Shown piece by piece: positions 11,620-19,901 of a stretch of DNA of 25,436 bases. The stretch's first letter is position 1, and each line of letters starts with the position of its first letter. The DNA is from a virus, in IMG/VR virus record IMGVR_UViG_3300023178_000242, positions 1 through 25,436 of that record; one strand, 5' to 3'. The notes below the pieces were generated by a model. The model saw only the letters and a program-made list of their open reading frames with translations, did no database searches and was not told the DNA's origin. A program made the position numbers and the translations under genes.

Positions 11620-11833
11620 GAAAGAAAAGCAAGAGCGTAGCAAGAGGGTAGATAAGCTATCTGATGAGCAACGCAAGGCAGTCACTGCAGTATATAAACT
11701 GCTTGACAACATACTGGACACCGCACTATACCCAGACATGGGTGGTGTACGGGCTGTGTCTGCATATGACTTGCAAGAACTGTCCGATGCCAATGACACA
11801 CTACAATTTCAATTCAATCTGAAAGGAGAATAG
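11552..11833 (+). CDS. Helical charged protein, unknown
   Basis: The product has 93 residues from ATG 11552, with AAGGAG upstream. The N-terminal half is a long charged helix (TPKQRMAYWEKIREKEKQERSKRVDKLSDEQRKAVTAVYKLLDNI), likely a coiled coil, followed by PDMGGVRAVSAYDLQELSDANDTLQ. It lies two bases before the DUF932 gene and may be co-expressed with it. Function unknown. Confidence 0.65.
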   Translation: MPKKEYHNMTPKQRMAYWEKIREKEKQERSKRVDKLSDEQRKAVTAVYKLLDNILDTALYPDMGGVRAVSAYDLQELSDANDTLQFQFNLKGE

Positions 11834-11835
11834 AT

Positions 11836-12684
11836 ATGCCATTTGATTTCCCTATGAGTAACATGATGCCTGATGAATTAAACTTTGACGTAATGTTTGA
11901 GCCTACTAAGGTGAAGGACAAGAAGTATGTCATCAACGGTAACACAGGTGACTACATTGGTGTGGTAGGTGACACGTTCAACTGTGCCAGCCACGCTGAT
12001 TTCTTTGAAGGTGTACATGACACCATCACAGAGAACCTTGGCGAAGCTGAGTGCGAAGGCATGAACATGAAGTGGAACATTGCCAGACAGAATGCATGGG
12101 CTATGCTCGACATGACCCTGCCTAACGTGACTGCCCGTATTGAGACGGACAAGCACAGCACTACCATTGCACAGCGTATCATTGCGCTACACGGTATTGA
12201 TGGTAGCTGTTCCAACCAGACATTCTTTGGTGCGATAGATTTCTTCTGCACCAACGGTATGATTCGTGGTGAGCATGACAAGGTGCGGCGTAAGAACTCT
12301 GCCAACTTCAGCATGGACAGGTTTATCCGTGACCTGCGTGAATCTACACAGTCATTCTATGCACAGTCAGAACGCTTGCAGGGTTGGGCTAATAAGCCTC
12401 TGTTTGTGGGCGATGTCAAAGCTATGCTTGAGTCCCTGCTAAAGTCTGACCGCACAGCAGACAAGATGCTTACCTTGTACAACCAAGAGGCATCAGTGCG
12501 TGGACAGAATGTCTGGGCATTGTACTCTGCATTCACCAACTATGCATCGTATGCCGATGAGCGTAATGGTTTTGCCCTGCGTAACACAGGCAAGGATACC
12601 AACGCTGTGTCTATGTTCCAACGTGAGAGCAAGGTGTCGCAGTGGATTGAAAGCAAGCCATTCAAGGAGTTGATTGCGGCATGA
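11836..12684 (+). CDS. DUF932 family phage/plasmid-like protein
   Basis: The product has 282 residues, with AGGAG before ATG 11836. The full length resembles the DUF932 (phage/plasmid-like) family as I remember it: YVINGNTGDYIGVVGDTFNCASHADFF near the N-terminus, then ITARIETDKHSTT-type strands, GSCSNQTFFGAIDFFCTNGMI in the centre and NVWALYSAFTNYASYADERNG towards the end. Members are common in phages and plasmids; the molecular role is not established. It lies between the small early genes and the replication genes and overlaps the next gene by four bases. Confidence 0.75.
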   Translation: MPFDFPMSNMMPDELNFDVMFEPTKVKDKKYVINGNTGDYIGVVGDTFNCASHADFFEGVHDTITENLGEAECEGMNMKWNIARQNAWAMLDMTLPNVTARIETDKHSTTIAQRIIALHGIDGSCSNQTFFGAIDFFCTNGMIRGEHDKVRRKNSANFSMDRFIRDLRESTQSFYAQSERLQGWANKPLFVGDVKAMLESLLKSDRTADKMLTLYNQEASVRGQNVWALYSAFTNYASYADERNGFALRNTGKDTNAVSMFQRESKVSQWIESKPFKELIAA

Positions 12685-13025
12685 TGCAAATCTCAGACAA
12701 AAGACGTGGTGACATAACTGAATTAGAGTTGTGTCATCACTTTTTAAACCAAGGGTTTGAAGTCTTTAAAAATGTATCTTGTACGGGTGCCATAGATTTT
12801 ATTGTGCTAAACAATGAAACCAATGAGTTTACCCTTTATGATAGTAAAACTGCTAACGTAAGTGTTAGGGAAGATGGTAGCCGTAGAATAAACTGTAGTG
12901 CTACCACACCTAGACAAAAAGAACTTGGCGTACAAGTAGTAGTAATGCATGAGGGTAAAATATATACAGACGCAAACAGAGTAGGAGTAGTGTTAGATGA
13001 AGACAGTAAAACATCTTGTGGATAA
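12681..13025 (+). CDS. PD-(D/E)XK-like nuclease
   Basis: The product has 114 residues. ATG 12681 overlaps the DUF932 stop; ATG 12684 is also possible. It has KRRGDITELELCHHFLNQGFEVF (helix with the early Glu), then CTGAIDFIV and FTLYDSKTA, which fit the Asp and (D/E)xK parts of the PD-(D/E)XK core, with DSK in place of the usual ExK. Length and plan resemble small resolvase-like or homing-type nucleases. Base use is more AT rich than in the flanking genes, a sign of separate origin. It overlaps the recombinase gene by 29 bases. Confidence 0.65.
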   Translation: MMQISDKRRGDITELELCHHFLNQGFEVFKNVSCTGAIDFIVLNNETNEFTLYDSKTANVSVREDGSRRINCSATTPRQKELGVQVVVMHEGKIYTDANRVGVVLDEDSKTSCG

Positions 13026-13875
13026 GTACTATAATTCCAATGATTTCAAGATGTTACGAAGCAGAACTAAGAAGGACTATCAATACTTTCTTAGCGTCAT
13101 GCTGGATGATTTTGGCTCTGTGAATTTTTGTGAACTCACAAGTAAGCAAGCTAAACACGCATATGAAAGGTGGGTTGAGCGAGGCATCAGTCTCGCCAAC
13201 CACGTATGCACTGTATCATCTATCCTGTTTCGTTATGCTATTGAGATGGAGTATGCAGAGGTCAATCCGTTTGCCAACGTCAGGCGTAAGACACCACCAC
13301 AACGCAAAGTTGTGTGGACTGAGGATGATGTACGCACGTTCCTTGACACTGCATACAGCGAGTTTCAGTGGCGTAGTATCGGATTGATAGTTCACATGGC
13401 ATACGAATGGTGCCAGCGTCTAGGTGACATGCGCCTGCTGACGTGGGACAACATTGACTTGGAAGAACGTAAGCTATACTTGGAGCAGTCAAAGCGTAGG
13501 GCAGAGGTAACTTTGCCTATACAAGATGACCTGCTTGAGATGCTGACACAGCAGGAGCAGGACTTCGGCTTCCAACAATACGTTGTTCCCCGTACAACGC
13601 CCGTACACGGGCAGTACGAGCCTTACAGCATGGAGAGACTGTCCAAAGCTGGACGGGCTGTCATGCGTGAAGCTGGGCTGTCTGAAGAACTACGGCTCAT
13701 GGACTTGCGGCGTACAGGTACAACACAAATGGTAGAGGCAGGTGTAAGTATGGGACAAATCATGTCGGTTACAGGACATAGTAACCCACAGTCAGTGAAA
13801 CCGTACATGAAAAATACATACGCCAGTGCAAATAATGCATTGACAACACGTAAAGCACATGGTAAAAGCACTTAA
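12997..13875 (+). CDS. int: Tyrosine recombinase (phage integrase)
   Basis: The product has 292 residues. An N-terminal SAM-like core-binding part (about 1-95) precedes the catalytic domain. Visible active-site elements are Arg141 in WCQRLGDMRLLTW, Lys166 in QSKRRAEVTLP, Arg238 in MDLRRTG, His261 in TGHSNPQS and Tyr270 (nine residues after His261, as in lambda Int). The usual HxxR box reads MxxR: the first His is replaced by Met235. Such enzymes cut and join DNA at att sites through the Tyr. No attP or tRNA-like segment is visible next to it. It is within the replication operon, so it may serve integration or resolution of genome multimers. Confidence 0.88.
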   Translation: MKTVKHLVDKYYNSNDFKMLRSRTKKDYQYFLSVMLDDFGSVNFCELTSKQAKHAYERWVERGISLANHVCTVSSILFRYAIEMEYAEVNPFANVRRKTPPQRKVVWTEDDVRTFLDTAYSEFQWRSIGLIVHMAYEWCQRLGDMRLLTWDNIDLEERKLYLEQSKRRAEVTLPIQDDLLEMLTQQEQDFGFQQYVVPRTTPVHGQYEPYSMERLSKAGRAVMREAGLSEELRLMDLRRTGTTQMVEAGVSMGQIMSVTGHSNPQSVKPYMKNTYASANNALTTRKAHGKST

Positions 13876-13900
13876 CTGCCGCAAAGGAGAGTGATATATA

Positions 13901-14671
13901 ATGAATAATATATATAACATTATAAGTGATATAGATGTACCCAATGGACAGACTAAACGTATGGACTGTCCTAACTGTGGTGGGTACAAGACATTCACTA
14001 TTACTAATAACTTGGGTAGTCTTGTGTGGAATTGTTACAAGGCTTCCTGCAATGTAAGCGGCGGGAACCGTGTACACCTAACTGTCGATGACATACGTGG
14101 CAGTATGGGTAACGTGGCTGACTTTGCCGATGAGACATTTGATATGCCTCAGTACATCGTACCACATAGAAACAAGCGTACCGTGTTGGCGTTCTGCTAC
14201 AGGTACCAGCTAGACCCAGATGAGTTGGGTGTGTTGTATGATGTGAAGGATGACAGGGTTGTGTTTCCTGTTGTACATGATGGCAAAACAGTGGACGCTA
14301 CAGGCCGTGCTATCGGCAAGCGTCTGCCTAAATGGAAACGATATGGAAAAAGTGGCTTGCCATACACACATGGTTGTGGTAAAGTCGCAGTTGTTGTTGA
14401 GGACTGTGTGAGTGCAGCCGTGGTTGGTGGCGAATCCTTTGTCGGGGTTGCGATACTTGGCACATCTCTCCAAGAGTCGCATAAAGGGTATCTTGCACAG
14501 TTCTCAACAGCCGTAATAGCATTAGACCCCGATGCATTACCAAAGACTTTGCAGATGGCAAAGGAACTACGTGGGCATGTAAACGATGTTCGTGTCCTAC
14601 GTTTGAAAGATGATTTGAAATATCGTAACCCGACAGATATGGAGAACTTGTATGGAATTATCAATCATTAG
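13901..14671 (+). CDS. DNA primase, T7 gp4-type
   Basis: The product has 256 residues. The N-terminal zinc-binding part has Cys23, Cys26, Cys45 and Cys50 (CPNCGG and NCYKASC). The middle has VFPVVHDGKTVDATGRAIG and PKWKRYG, then a TOPRIM-like core with Glu167 (VVVEDCVSA) and Asp209/Asp211 (ALDPDA). It should make RNA primers on the lagging strand. In T7 primase and helicase are one protein; here the helicase is a separate gene overlapping by 20 bases. AAAGGAG lies upstream at a slightly long distance from ATG 13901. Confidence 0.85.
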   Translation: MNNIYNIISDIDVPNGQTKRMDCPNCGGYKTFTITNNLGSLVWNCYKASCNVSGGNRVHLTVDDIRGSMGNVADFADETFDMPQYIVPHRNKRTVLAFCYRYQLDPDELGVLYDVKDDRVVFPVVHDGKTVDATGRAIGKRLPKWKRYGKSGLPYTHGCGKVAVVVEDCVSAAVVGGESFVGVAILGTSLQESHKGYLAQFSTAVIALDPDALPKTLQMAKELRGHVNDVRVLRLKDDLKYRNPTDMENLYGIINH

Positions 14672-15878
14672 AAGCCTGATGGATAAGTCGTTCTATGATG
14701 ACCACCGTGGTAGCAAATGCCCACCACGTTTGTTCAGCAAGGACGCACGTAAAATCAAAGAGGCTATCGACACAGCTATGGATAGGTATGAACGCACCGT
14801 CACACCCGATGAGGTTGAGGCGTTGTTCATGTCAAACAATCCTACGCTGACTACAGCACAGAAGCAGGGCTATGCTTCTATGTTTGCTTCTATCAAGCGT
14901 GAGCAACCAATGGGCAGTGACATAGCACAAGAGGTGCTATCCAAACTATTCCAGCAGGTTGTTGGCGAAGACGTTGCGAATATCGGATTTGATATGGTCA
15001 ATGGTGATGCCGCTACACTTGAGAAGCTACGCAATCTGCTTGAGCGTTATGGTGATGACTTCATTCCCAATCTCAATATTGAGTGGGATGACATCACTAT
15101 CGAAACACTCATGGCTAAAGCTGAGTTGGAAGCACGTTGGACATTCAACCTGCCTAGCTTAACACGCAAGGTAGAGGGTGTCAGTGGTGGTCAGCTTATC
15201 GAAGTGGGTGCTAGACCCAACACAGGTAAGACATCCTTCCACGCCAGCTTGATTGCTGCGCCGGGCGGTTTCGCACATCAGGGTGCCAAGTGCATTATCT
15301 TATGTAACGAAGAACCTACTCACCGTGTCGGCGCACGTTATCTGACTGCAGCATCTGGTATGTCTGCACGTGAGGTACGTGACAACATGAGCAAAGCCAA
15401 GGCACTCTATGAACCTGTGATGAACAACATCAAGATTAAAGAGGCTGGTGGTCGTGACATGGCATGGGTTGAGTCTGTATGCAAGTCATACAAGCCTGAC
15501 GTGTTGGTGCTTGACATGGGTGACAAGTTCTCTGTGCAGGGTTCCTTTGCACGGCAAGACGAAGCACTCAAGGCATGTGCTATCTACGCAAGGCAGATTG
15601 CCAAATCATATGACTGTGCCGTGTTCTATATGTCTCAGCTATCAGCAGAGGCAGAGGGTAGGTCACAGCTTAATCAGTCAATGATGGAAGGCTCACGTAC
15701 AGGTAAGGCTGCTGAAGCTGACCTGATGATACTGATTGGCAAGACCAATGCACAGATAGAAGGTGAGGAAGAGGACAGTCCAATGCGGCATGTCAATGTC
15801 GTGAAGAACAAGTTGACAGGCTGGCATGGTATGGTTAATGTGGACTTGGATTATCAAACAGCGAGGTACACAGGATGA
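14652..15878 (+). CDS. Replicative DNA helicase, DnaB-type (SF4)
   Basis: The product has 408 residues. An N-terminal helical part (about 1-160) precedes a RecA-like core: Walker A GARPNTGKTS at 186-195, catalytic Glu in CNEEPTHR near 220, Walker B DVLVLD at 283-288, then YMSQLSAEAEGRSQLNQS and the closing VKNKLTGWHG. This matches hexameric helicases that unwind DNA at the fork. GGAG precedes ATG 14652. Start overlaps primase and the end overlaps PolA by four bases, so the replisome genes are translationally coupled. Confidence 0.9.
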   Translation: MELSIIRSLMDKSFYDDHRGSKCPPRLFSKDARKIKEAIDTAMDRYERTVTPDEVEALFMSNNPTLTTAQKQGYASMFASIKREQPMGSDIAQEVLSKLFQQVVGEDVANIGFDMVNGDAATLEKLRNLLERYGDDFIPNLNIEWDDITIETLMAKAELEARWTFNLPSLTRKVEGVSGGQLIEVGARPNTGKTSFHASLIAAPGGFAHQGAKCIILCNEEPTHRVGARYLTAASGMSAREVRDNMSKAKALYEPVMNNIKIKEAGGRDMAWVESVCKSYKPDVLVLDMGDKFSVQGSFARQDEALKACAIYARQIAKSYDCAVFYMSQLSAEAEGRSQLNQSMMEGSRTGKAAEADLMILIGKTNAQIEGEEEDSPMRHVNVVKNKLTGWHGMVNVDLDYQTARYTG

Positions 15879-17917
15879 AGCTAACACTTGATGTAGAGAA
15901 TACAGTCACCAAGCGTGATGGCAAGATGCACCTTGACCCCTTTGAGCCAGAGAACTCACTGACTATGATTGGTGTGTTGACTGACCAAGGTATGGAGCAG
16001 CACTTCCCATTTGACCACAGTGATGTACCCAATCAGCAGGATTACTACGAGCGTGTGCAGTGGTATCTGGACGAAGCTACTGTACTCATCTGTCACAATG
16101 CTGCATATGATTTGATGTGGCTATGGGAGTCAGGCTTTAAGTATGATGGCCCTGTGTTTGACACGATGCTGGCTGAGTATGTATTGCAGCGTGGTATCAA
16201 AGAGCCGTTGTCTCTTGAGGCATGTGCAGAGCGTTACGAACTGGACACCAAGAAGCAGGACACGCTGAAGGAATACTTCAAGCAAGGCTACAGCACACGT
16301 GACATACCATACAATGAGTTGTGTGAATATCTATCTGCTGACCTTCAGGCTACGCAGCAACTTGCTGACAAGCTGATGTATCGTTTGAATACACCAGCAG
16401 ATAGTGGCTTGCGTGGTACAGTAGACCTGACCAATCAGGTAGCTGTGTGCCTAGCACGTATCTATCAGCGTGGGTTCAAGGTTGACTTGTCTGTGTTGGA
16501 GCAAGTGCGTACAGAGTTTGAGCAGGAGAAGCAACAGCTTGAGACTGACCTGCAGGAGCATGTGCGTAAACTGATGGGTGACACACCTATCAACCTGAAC
16601 AGCCCAGAGCAATTGTCTTGGGTAATCTACAGCCGTAAGGTCAAGGACAAGATGTATTGGGGCAACGCTATTGACCCATACATGGATGACGCAGACTTCC
16701 GCAGCTTGATTGCTGGCGGTACAGACAAGATGTACAAGACTGTGGCAGAGCAGTGTAAAGACTGTGGTGGTACAGGCTACATCAGAAAGGTGAAGAAGAA
16801 TGGCGAACCGTTTGCGAAACCTAATCGGTGCAGTAATTGTGATACTGCTGGTTTTACTCTCACACCTACCAGTGCGCTGGCTGGCCTCAAGTTCAAACCC
16901 CCTTCACCAAAGTGGGCAAGTGCCAACGGCTTTTCAACCAGCAAGCAAAACCTAGAGGTGCTTGAGTCTGCTGCAAAGCAGCGTGGCATGTCTGACGCTG
17001 TTGACTTTCTGTCTAAGGTACGTAGGTTGAGTGCCGTGGATACATACCTATCTTCCTTTGTTGAAGGCATACAGACCTACACAAAGCAGGATGGTAAGCT
17101 GCATGTGCGTTTGCTACAACATCGTACAGCTACTGGCAGGTTCAGTGGTGCAGACCCTAACATGCAGAACATGCCACGTGGCGGCACGTTTCCTGTGAAG
17201 AAAGTATTTGTGTCACGATTTGCTGGTGGCAAGATTATGGAAGCTGACTTTGCACAGTTGGAGTTTCGTGCTGCTGCCTATCTATCACAAGATGGAGTTG
17301 CTATTGAAGAAGTATCTACTGGATTTGATGTACACGCATACACCGCTAAAGTTATTAGTGATGCTGGTCAGCCTACGAGTAGACAGGATGCGAAAGCGCA
17401 TACATTCGCGCCGTTATACGGGGCAACAGGCTATGGACGAACATCCGCTGAGTCAGAATACTACACACACTTCAACCAGAAGTACCAAGGAGTCGCGTCT
17501 TGGCATACCCGACTGGCTAAAGAAGCTATAAGCACACGCAAGATTACTACACCAAGTGGTCGTGAGTTTGCTTTTCCTGATGTGTACCGCAAAGCAAGTG
17601 GTCGCATCTCACACTTTACACAGATAAAGAATTATCCTGTGCAGTCGTTTGCTACAGCAGACATTGTGCCTATCGCATTGTTGCACATTGATATGTTGCT
17701 AAAGGATATGCAATCGTGTATAGTGAATACAGTGCATGACAGTATTGTTGTTGATGTACACCCAGATGAAGAATCACGGGTTATCAGTATCATAGACGAA
17801 ACTAATAAAGCACTGCCTTATCTCATCACCCAACGCTGGGGAGTTGAGTTTAATGTGCCTCTGTTATTAGAGGCAAAAATAGGCCCGAATTGGCTTGACA
17901 CCAAGGACGTAACCTGA
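15875..17917 (+). CDS. polA: Family A DNA polymerase with DnaJ-like zinc insert
   Basis: The product has 680 residues. The 3'-5' exonuclease domain shows Asp6 and Glu8 (LDVEN), Asn75 and Asp79 (HNAAYD), and Tyr152/Asp156 (YLSADL). Between exonuclease and polymerase domains is CKDCGGTGY...CSNCDTAGF (Cys294, 297, 319, 322), a DnaJ-like zinc pair known from the HMO-2011 polymerase. Polymerase motifs are TGRFSGADPNMQNMP, motif A ADFAQLEFR (Asp458), motif B R503-x3-K507-x3-F511 (RQDAKAHTFAPLYG) and motif C VHDS (Asp622). Phe511 matches Pol I residue 762. Motif C has Ser instead of the common Glu after the essential Asp. It replicates the phage genome. Confidence 0.95.
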   Translation: MKLTLDVENTVTKRDGKMHLDPFEPENSLTMIGVLTDQGMEQHFPFDHSDVPNQQDYYERVQWYLDEATVLICHNAAYDLMWLWESGFKYDGPVFDTMLAEYVLQRGIKEPLSLEACAERYELDTKKQDTLKEYFKQGYSTRDIPYNELCEYLSADLQATQQLADKLMYRLNTPADSGLRGTVDLTNQVAVCLARIYQRGFKVDLSVLEQVRTEFEQEKQQLETDLQEHVRKLMGDTPINLNSPEQLSWVIYSRKVKDKMYWGNAIDPYMDDADFRSLIAGGTDKMYKTVAEQCKDCGGTGYIRKVKKNGEPFAKPNRCSNCDTAGFTLTPTSALAGLKFKPPSPKWASANGFSTSKQNLEVLESAAKQRGMSDAVDFLSKVRRLSAVDTYLSSFVEGIQTYTKQDGKLHVRLLQHRTATGRFSGADPNMQNMPRGGTFPVKKVFVSRFAGGKIMEADFAQLEFRAAAYLSQDGVAIEEVSTGFDVHAYTAKVISDAGQPTSRQDAKAHTFAPLYGATGYGRTSAESEYYTHFNQKYQGVASWHTRLAKEAISTRKITTPSGREFAFPDVYRKASGRISHFTQIKNYPVQSFATADIVPIALLHIDMLLKDMQSCIVNTVHDSIVVDVHPDEESRVISIIDETNKALPYLITQRWGVEFNVPLLLEAKIGPNWLDTKDVT

Positions 17918-17957
17918 TATAACTATGCGTCTAACAACTGGAAAGGAGTTAATAAAC

Positions 17958-18839
17958 ATGAATGATATTACAACAATTGATACCAATAACTACGCTGAGA
18001 TGGCAAAGGCTATGGGTATCGCCAATGAAGCTGCATCACAGAAGAAGCAAGGTATGTTCCTTGCACGTCTGCGTATCCAGCATTCCCCAATCTTAGGTAC
18101 AGATACCATCAAAGTTAAAGGTGGTACATATAAGCTGGAGATTCCTGATGGGCCTACGTACTACGCAGAGTCTGCTATCGTGCGTCCATTCATGCAACGC
18201 TTCATGTACAAGAAGTTTGTCATGGCTACAGGTACTGCACCTAATCGTTACGTCAAGACTGTCATGGCTGATAGCCTGAACATGGACTTGAAAGATAATG
18301 ACGGTGGCTTTAACTGTGGTAAGCCTTCAGGCTGGATTGAGGACTTCAAGTCTCTGCCGGATGCTACGAAGGAATTGATTCGCTCTATCAAACGAGTACG
18401 TGTTGTGCTTGGTACGGTTGAGTTGGTCAATCCAAAGGATGCTGATGGCAAAGAAGCTAGTGTCGATACTGTCCCATTCATTTGGGAAGTAGAGAACCGT
18501 GACGCATTCAAGACTGTAGGCGGTGTGTTTAACCAGCTTGCTAAGATGAAGCGTCTACCTGTGCAGCATAACGTAACGCTGAATACAGAAGAGCGTAAGC
18601 TGCCTAACGGTAATAGCTTCTACCTACCTATTACGTCTTTAGATGTAACCAATGTTGTGGAACTCACCCAAGATGACCAAGAGAAGTTTGCTGACTTCAT
18701 GTCATGGGTACAGAACTATAACGAGTACATCATCAATGCCTACGCAGAAAAGGCTTCGTCAAAACACGATGAGGACTTGGATGAGTTGAACATTGACGAT
18801 GTTGTGGATATGGACTTTGAAGAAGAAGAGGTAGCGTAA
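17958..18839 (+). CDS. Possible single-stranded DNA-binding protein
   Basis: The product has 293 residues from ATG 17958, which follows AAGGAG; a longer frame from 17925 has no ribosome site. The centre is mixed alpha/beta (IKVKGGTYKLEIPDGPTYYAES, RVRVVLGTVELVNP, PFIWEVENRDAFKTVGGVFNQLAKM) and the C-terminus is very acidic (DEDLDELNIDDVVDMDFEEEE). An acidic tail and a place between DNA polymerase and recombination nucleases are typical of phage ssDNA-binding proteins such as T7 gp2.5, but I see no direct similarity to that protein. Function is therefore an inference from context. The stop overlaps the next ATG. Confidence 0.55.
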   Translation: MNDITTIDTNNYAEMAKAMGIANEAASQKKQGMFLARLRIQHSPILGTDTIKVKGGTYKLEIPDGPTYYAESAIVRPFMQRFMYKKFVMATGTAPNRYVKTVMADSLNMDLKDNDGGFNCGKPSGWIEDFKSLPDATKELIRSIKRVRVVLGTVELVNPKDADGKEASVDTVPFIWEVENRDAFKTVGGVFNQLAKMKRLPVQHNVTLNTEERKLPNGNSFYLPITSLDVTNVVELTQDDQEKFADFMSWVQNYNEYIINAYAEKASSKHDEDLDELNIDDVVDMDFEEEEVA

Positions 18840-19702
18840 TGAAGCATCCTGCTGAACTGGCACTGCATCAGTATCTTGAGAACGCCGTGACAGGCAAATC
18901 AAGTATGTCACAACAGACAATCAAACAGATTGGCCTTGATGTGATGTCTGCTGCAGCACGTCAGTTCGGTGGGGGCAACAAGCGTGACAAGTTCAGCCTA
19001 CGTATGTCAAATGTAGGTAGGCCGACTTGTCAACTCTGGTATGATAAGAACAAGCCAGAGGTAGCTGTTCCTCTGCCGACAACATTCGTAATGAATATGA
19101 TGATTGGAGACATCGTTGAAGCTGTCTTCAAAGGTATCCTCAAAGAAGCAGGAGTAAGTTATGAAGACACGGATAAAGTTTCTCTTGACCTTGGTGACGA
19201 TAGCGTTTCTGGTAGTTATGACCTCATCATTGATGGTGCAGTTGATGATATTAAATCAGCTTCAGACTGGTCATACAGAAACAAGTTTGAATCCTATGAC
19301 ACTCTTGCCAGCGGTGATGGCTTCGGGTATGTGGCTCAGTTAGCTGGGTACGCCAAAGCATCAGGCAAGAAAGCAGGTGGCTGGTGGGTAGTGAACAAGG
19401 CCAATGGGCAGTTCAAGTATGTACCAGCTACAGGTCTTGACATTGACAAAGAGGTATCCCAAATAAAGGATACGGTTCAGACAGTAAAGGAGAACAAATT
19501 TGAAAGATGTTTTGAACCAGTGCCTGAGACTTTTCGTGGCAAGCCCACAGGTAATAAAGTCCTTAATGACGGATGTAAATTTTGCAGCTATCGCTTTGAT
19601 TGCTGGGATAGTCTTACTGAGTTACCTGCTGTAAAGTCACAGGCAAAGAACCCGCCCACAGTGGCATATGTTGAACTAGCAAAGGAGTATATGAATGGAT
19701 GA
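18839..19702 (+). CDS. RecB/Cas4-like PD-(D/E)XK nuclease with Fe-S Cys set
   Basis: The product has 287 residues. GDIVEAVFKGIL (about 90-101), Asp128 (GSYDLIID), Asp137-x-Lys139 (DDIKS) and Gln167-x3-Tyr171 (QLAGY) follow the RecB-type PD-(D/E)XK order. Cys64 (PTCQLWY) together with Cys246, Cys249 and Cys255 (C-x2-C-x5-C) forms the 4Fe-4S pattern of Cas4/AddB nucleases. Such enzymes degrade or resect DNA ends; here it probably takes the place of the T7 gp6 exonuclease in recycling host DNA and recombination. It overlaps both neighbours, showing coupled translation. Confidence 0.85.
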   Translation: MKHPAELALHQYLENAVTGKSSMSQQTIKQIGLDVMSAAARQFGGGNKRDKFSLRMSNVGRPTCQLWYDKNKPEVAVPLPTTFVMNMMIGDIVEAVFKGILKEAGVSYEDTDKVSLDLGDDSVSGSYDLIIDGAVDDIKSASDWSYRNKFESYDTLASGDGFGYVAQLAGYAKASGKKAGGWWVVNKANGQFKYVPATGLDIDKEVSQIKDTVQTVKENKFERCFEPVPETFRGKPTGNKVLNDGCKFCSYRFDCWDSLTELPAVKSQAKNPPTVAYVELAKEYMNG

Positions 19703-19901
19703 TGAACTCAATGAACTTGCAGAACAGATTAAAGATGCAGAGCGACATCTTAATGAACTTCGCAAAGAATACCGTGAACGTAAGACCGCAGGACTTCGTG
19801 CAGCTATTGATGCACGTAATGAAGCAGATAAAGTCTTACGTGAAGAACTACGTGCGTTAGGTTATCGCAACCCGTTTATCTCATGGCGTGACGTTGGCTA
19901 A
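19695..19901 (+). CDS. 68-residue coiled-coil protein
   Basis: ATG 19695 follows AAGGAG. The product is an almost continuous charged helix (ELNELAEQIKDAERHLNELRKEYRERK, then RAAIDARNEADKVLREELRALGY), likely a coiled coil, ending NPFISWRDVG. It overlaps both the RecB-like nuclease and endonuclease I genes, so it may modulate one of them; nothing in the sequence proves this. Confidence 0.65.
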   Translation: MDDELNELAEQIKDAERHLNELRKEYRERKTAGLRAAIDARNEADKVLREELRALGYRNPFISWRDVG

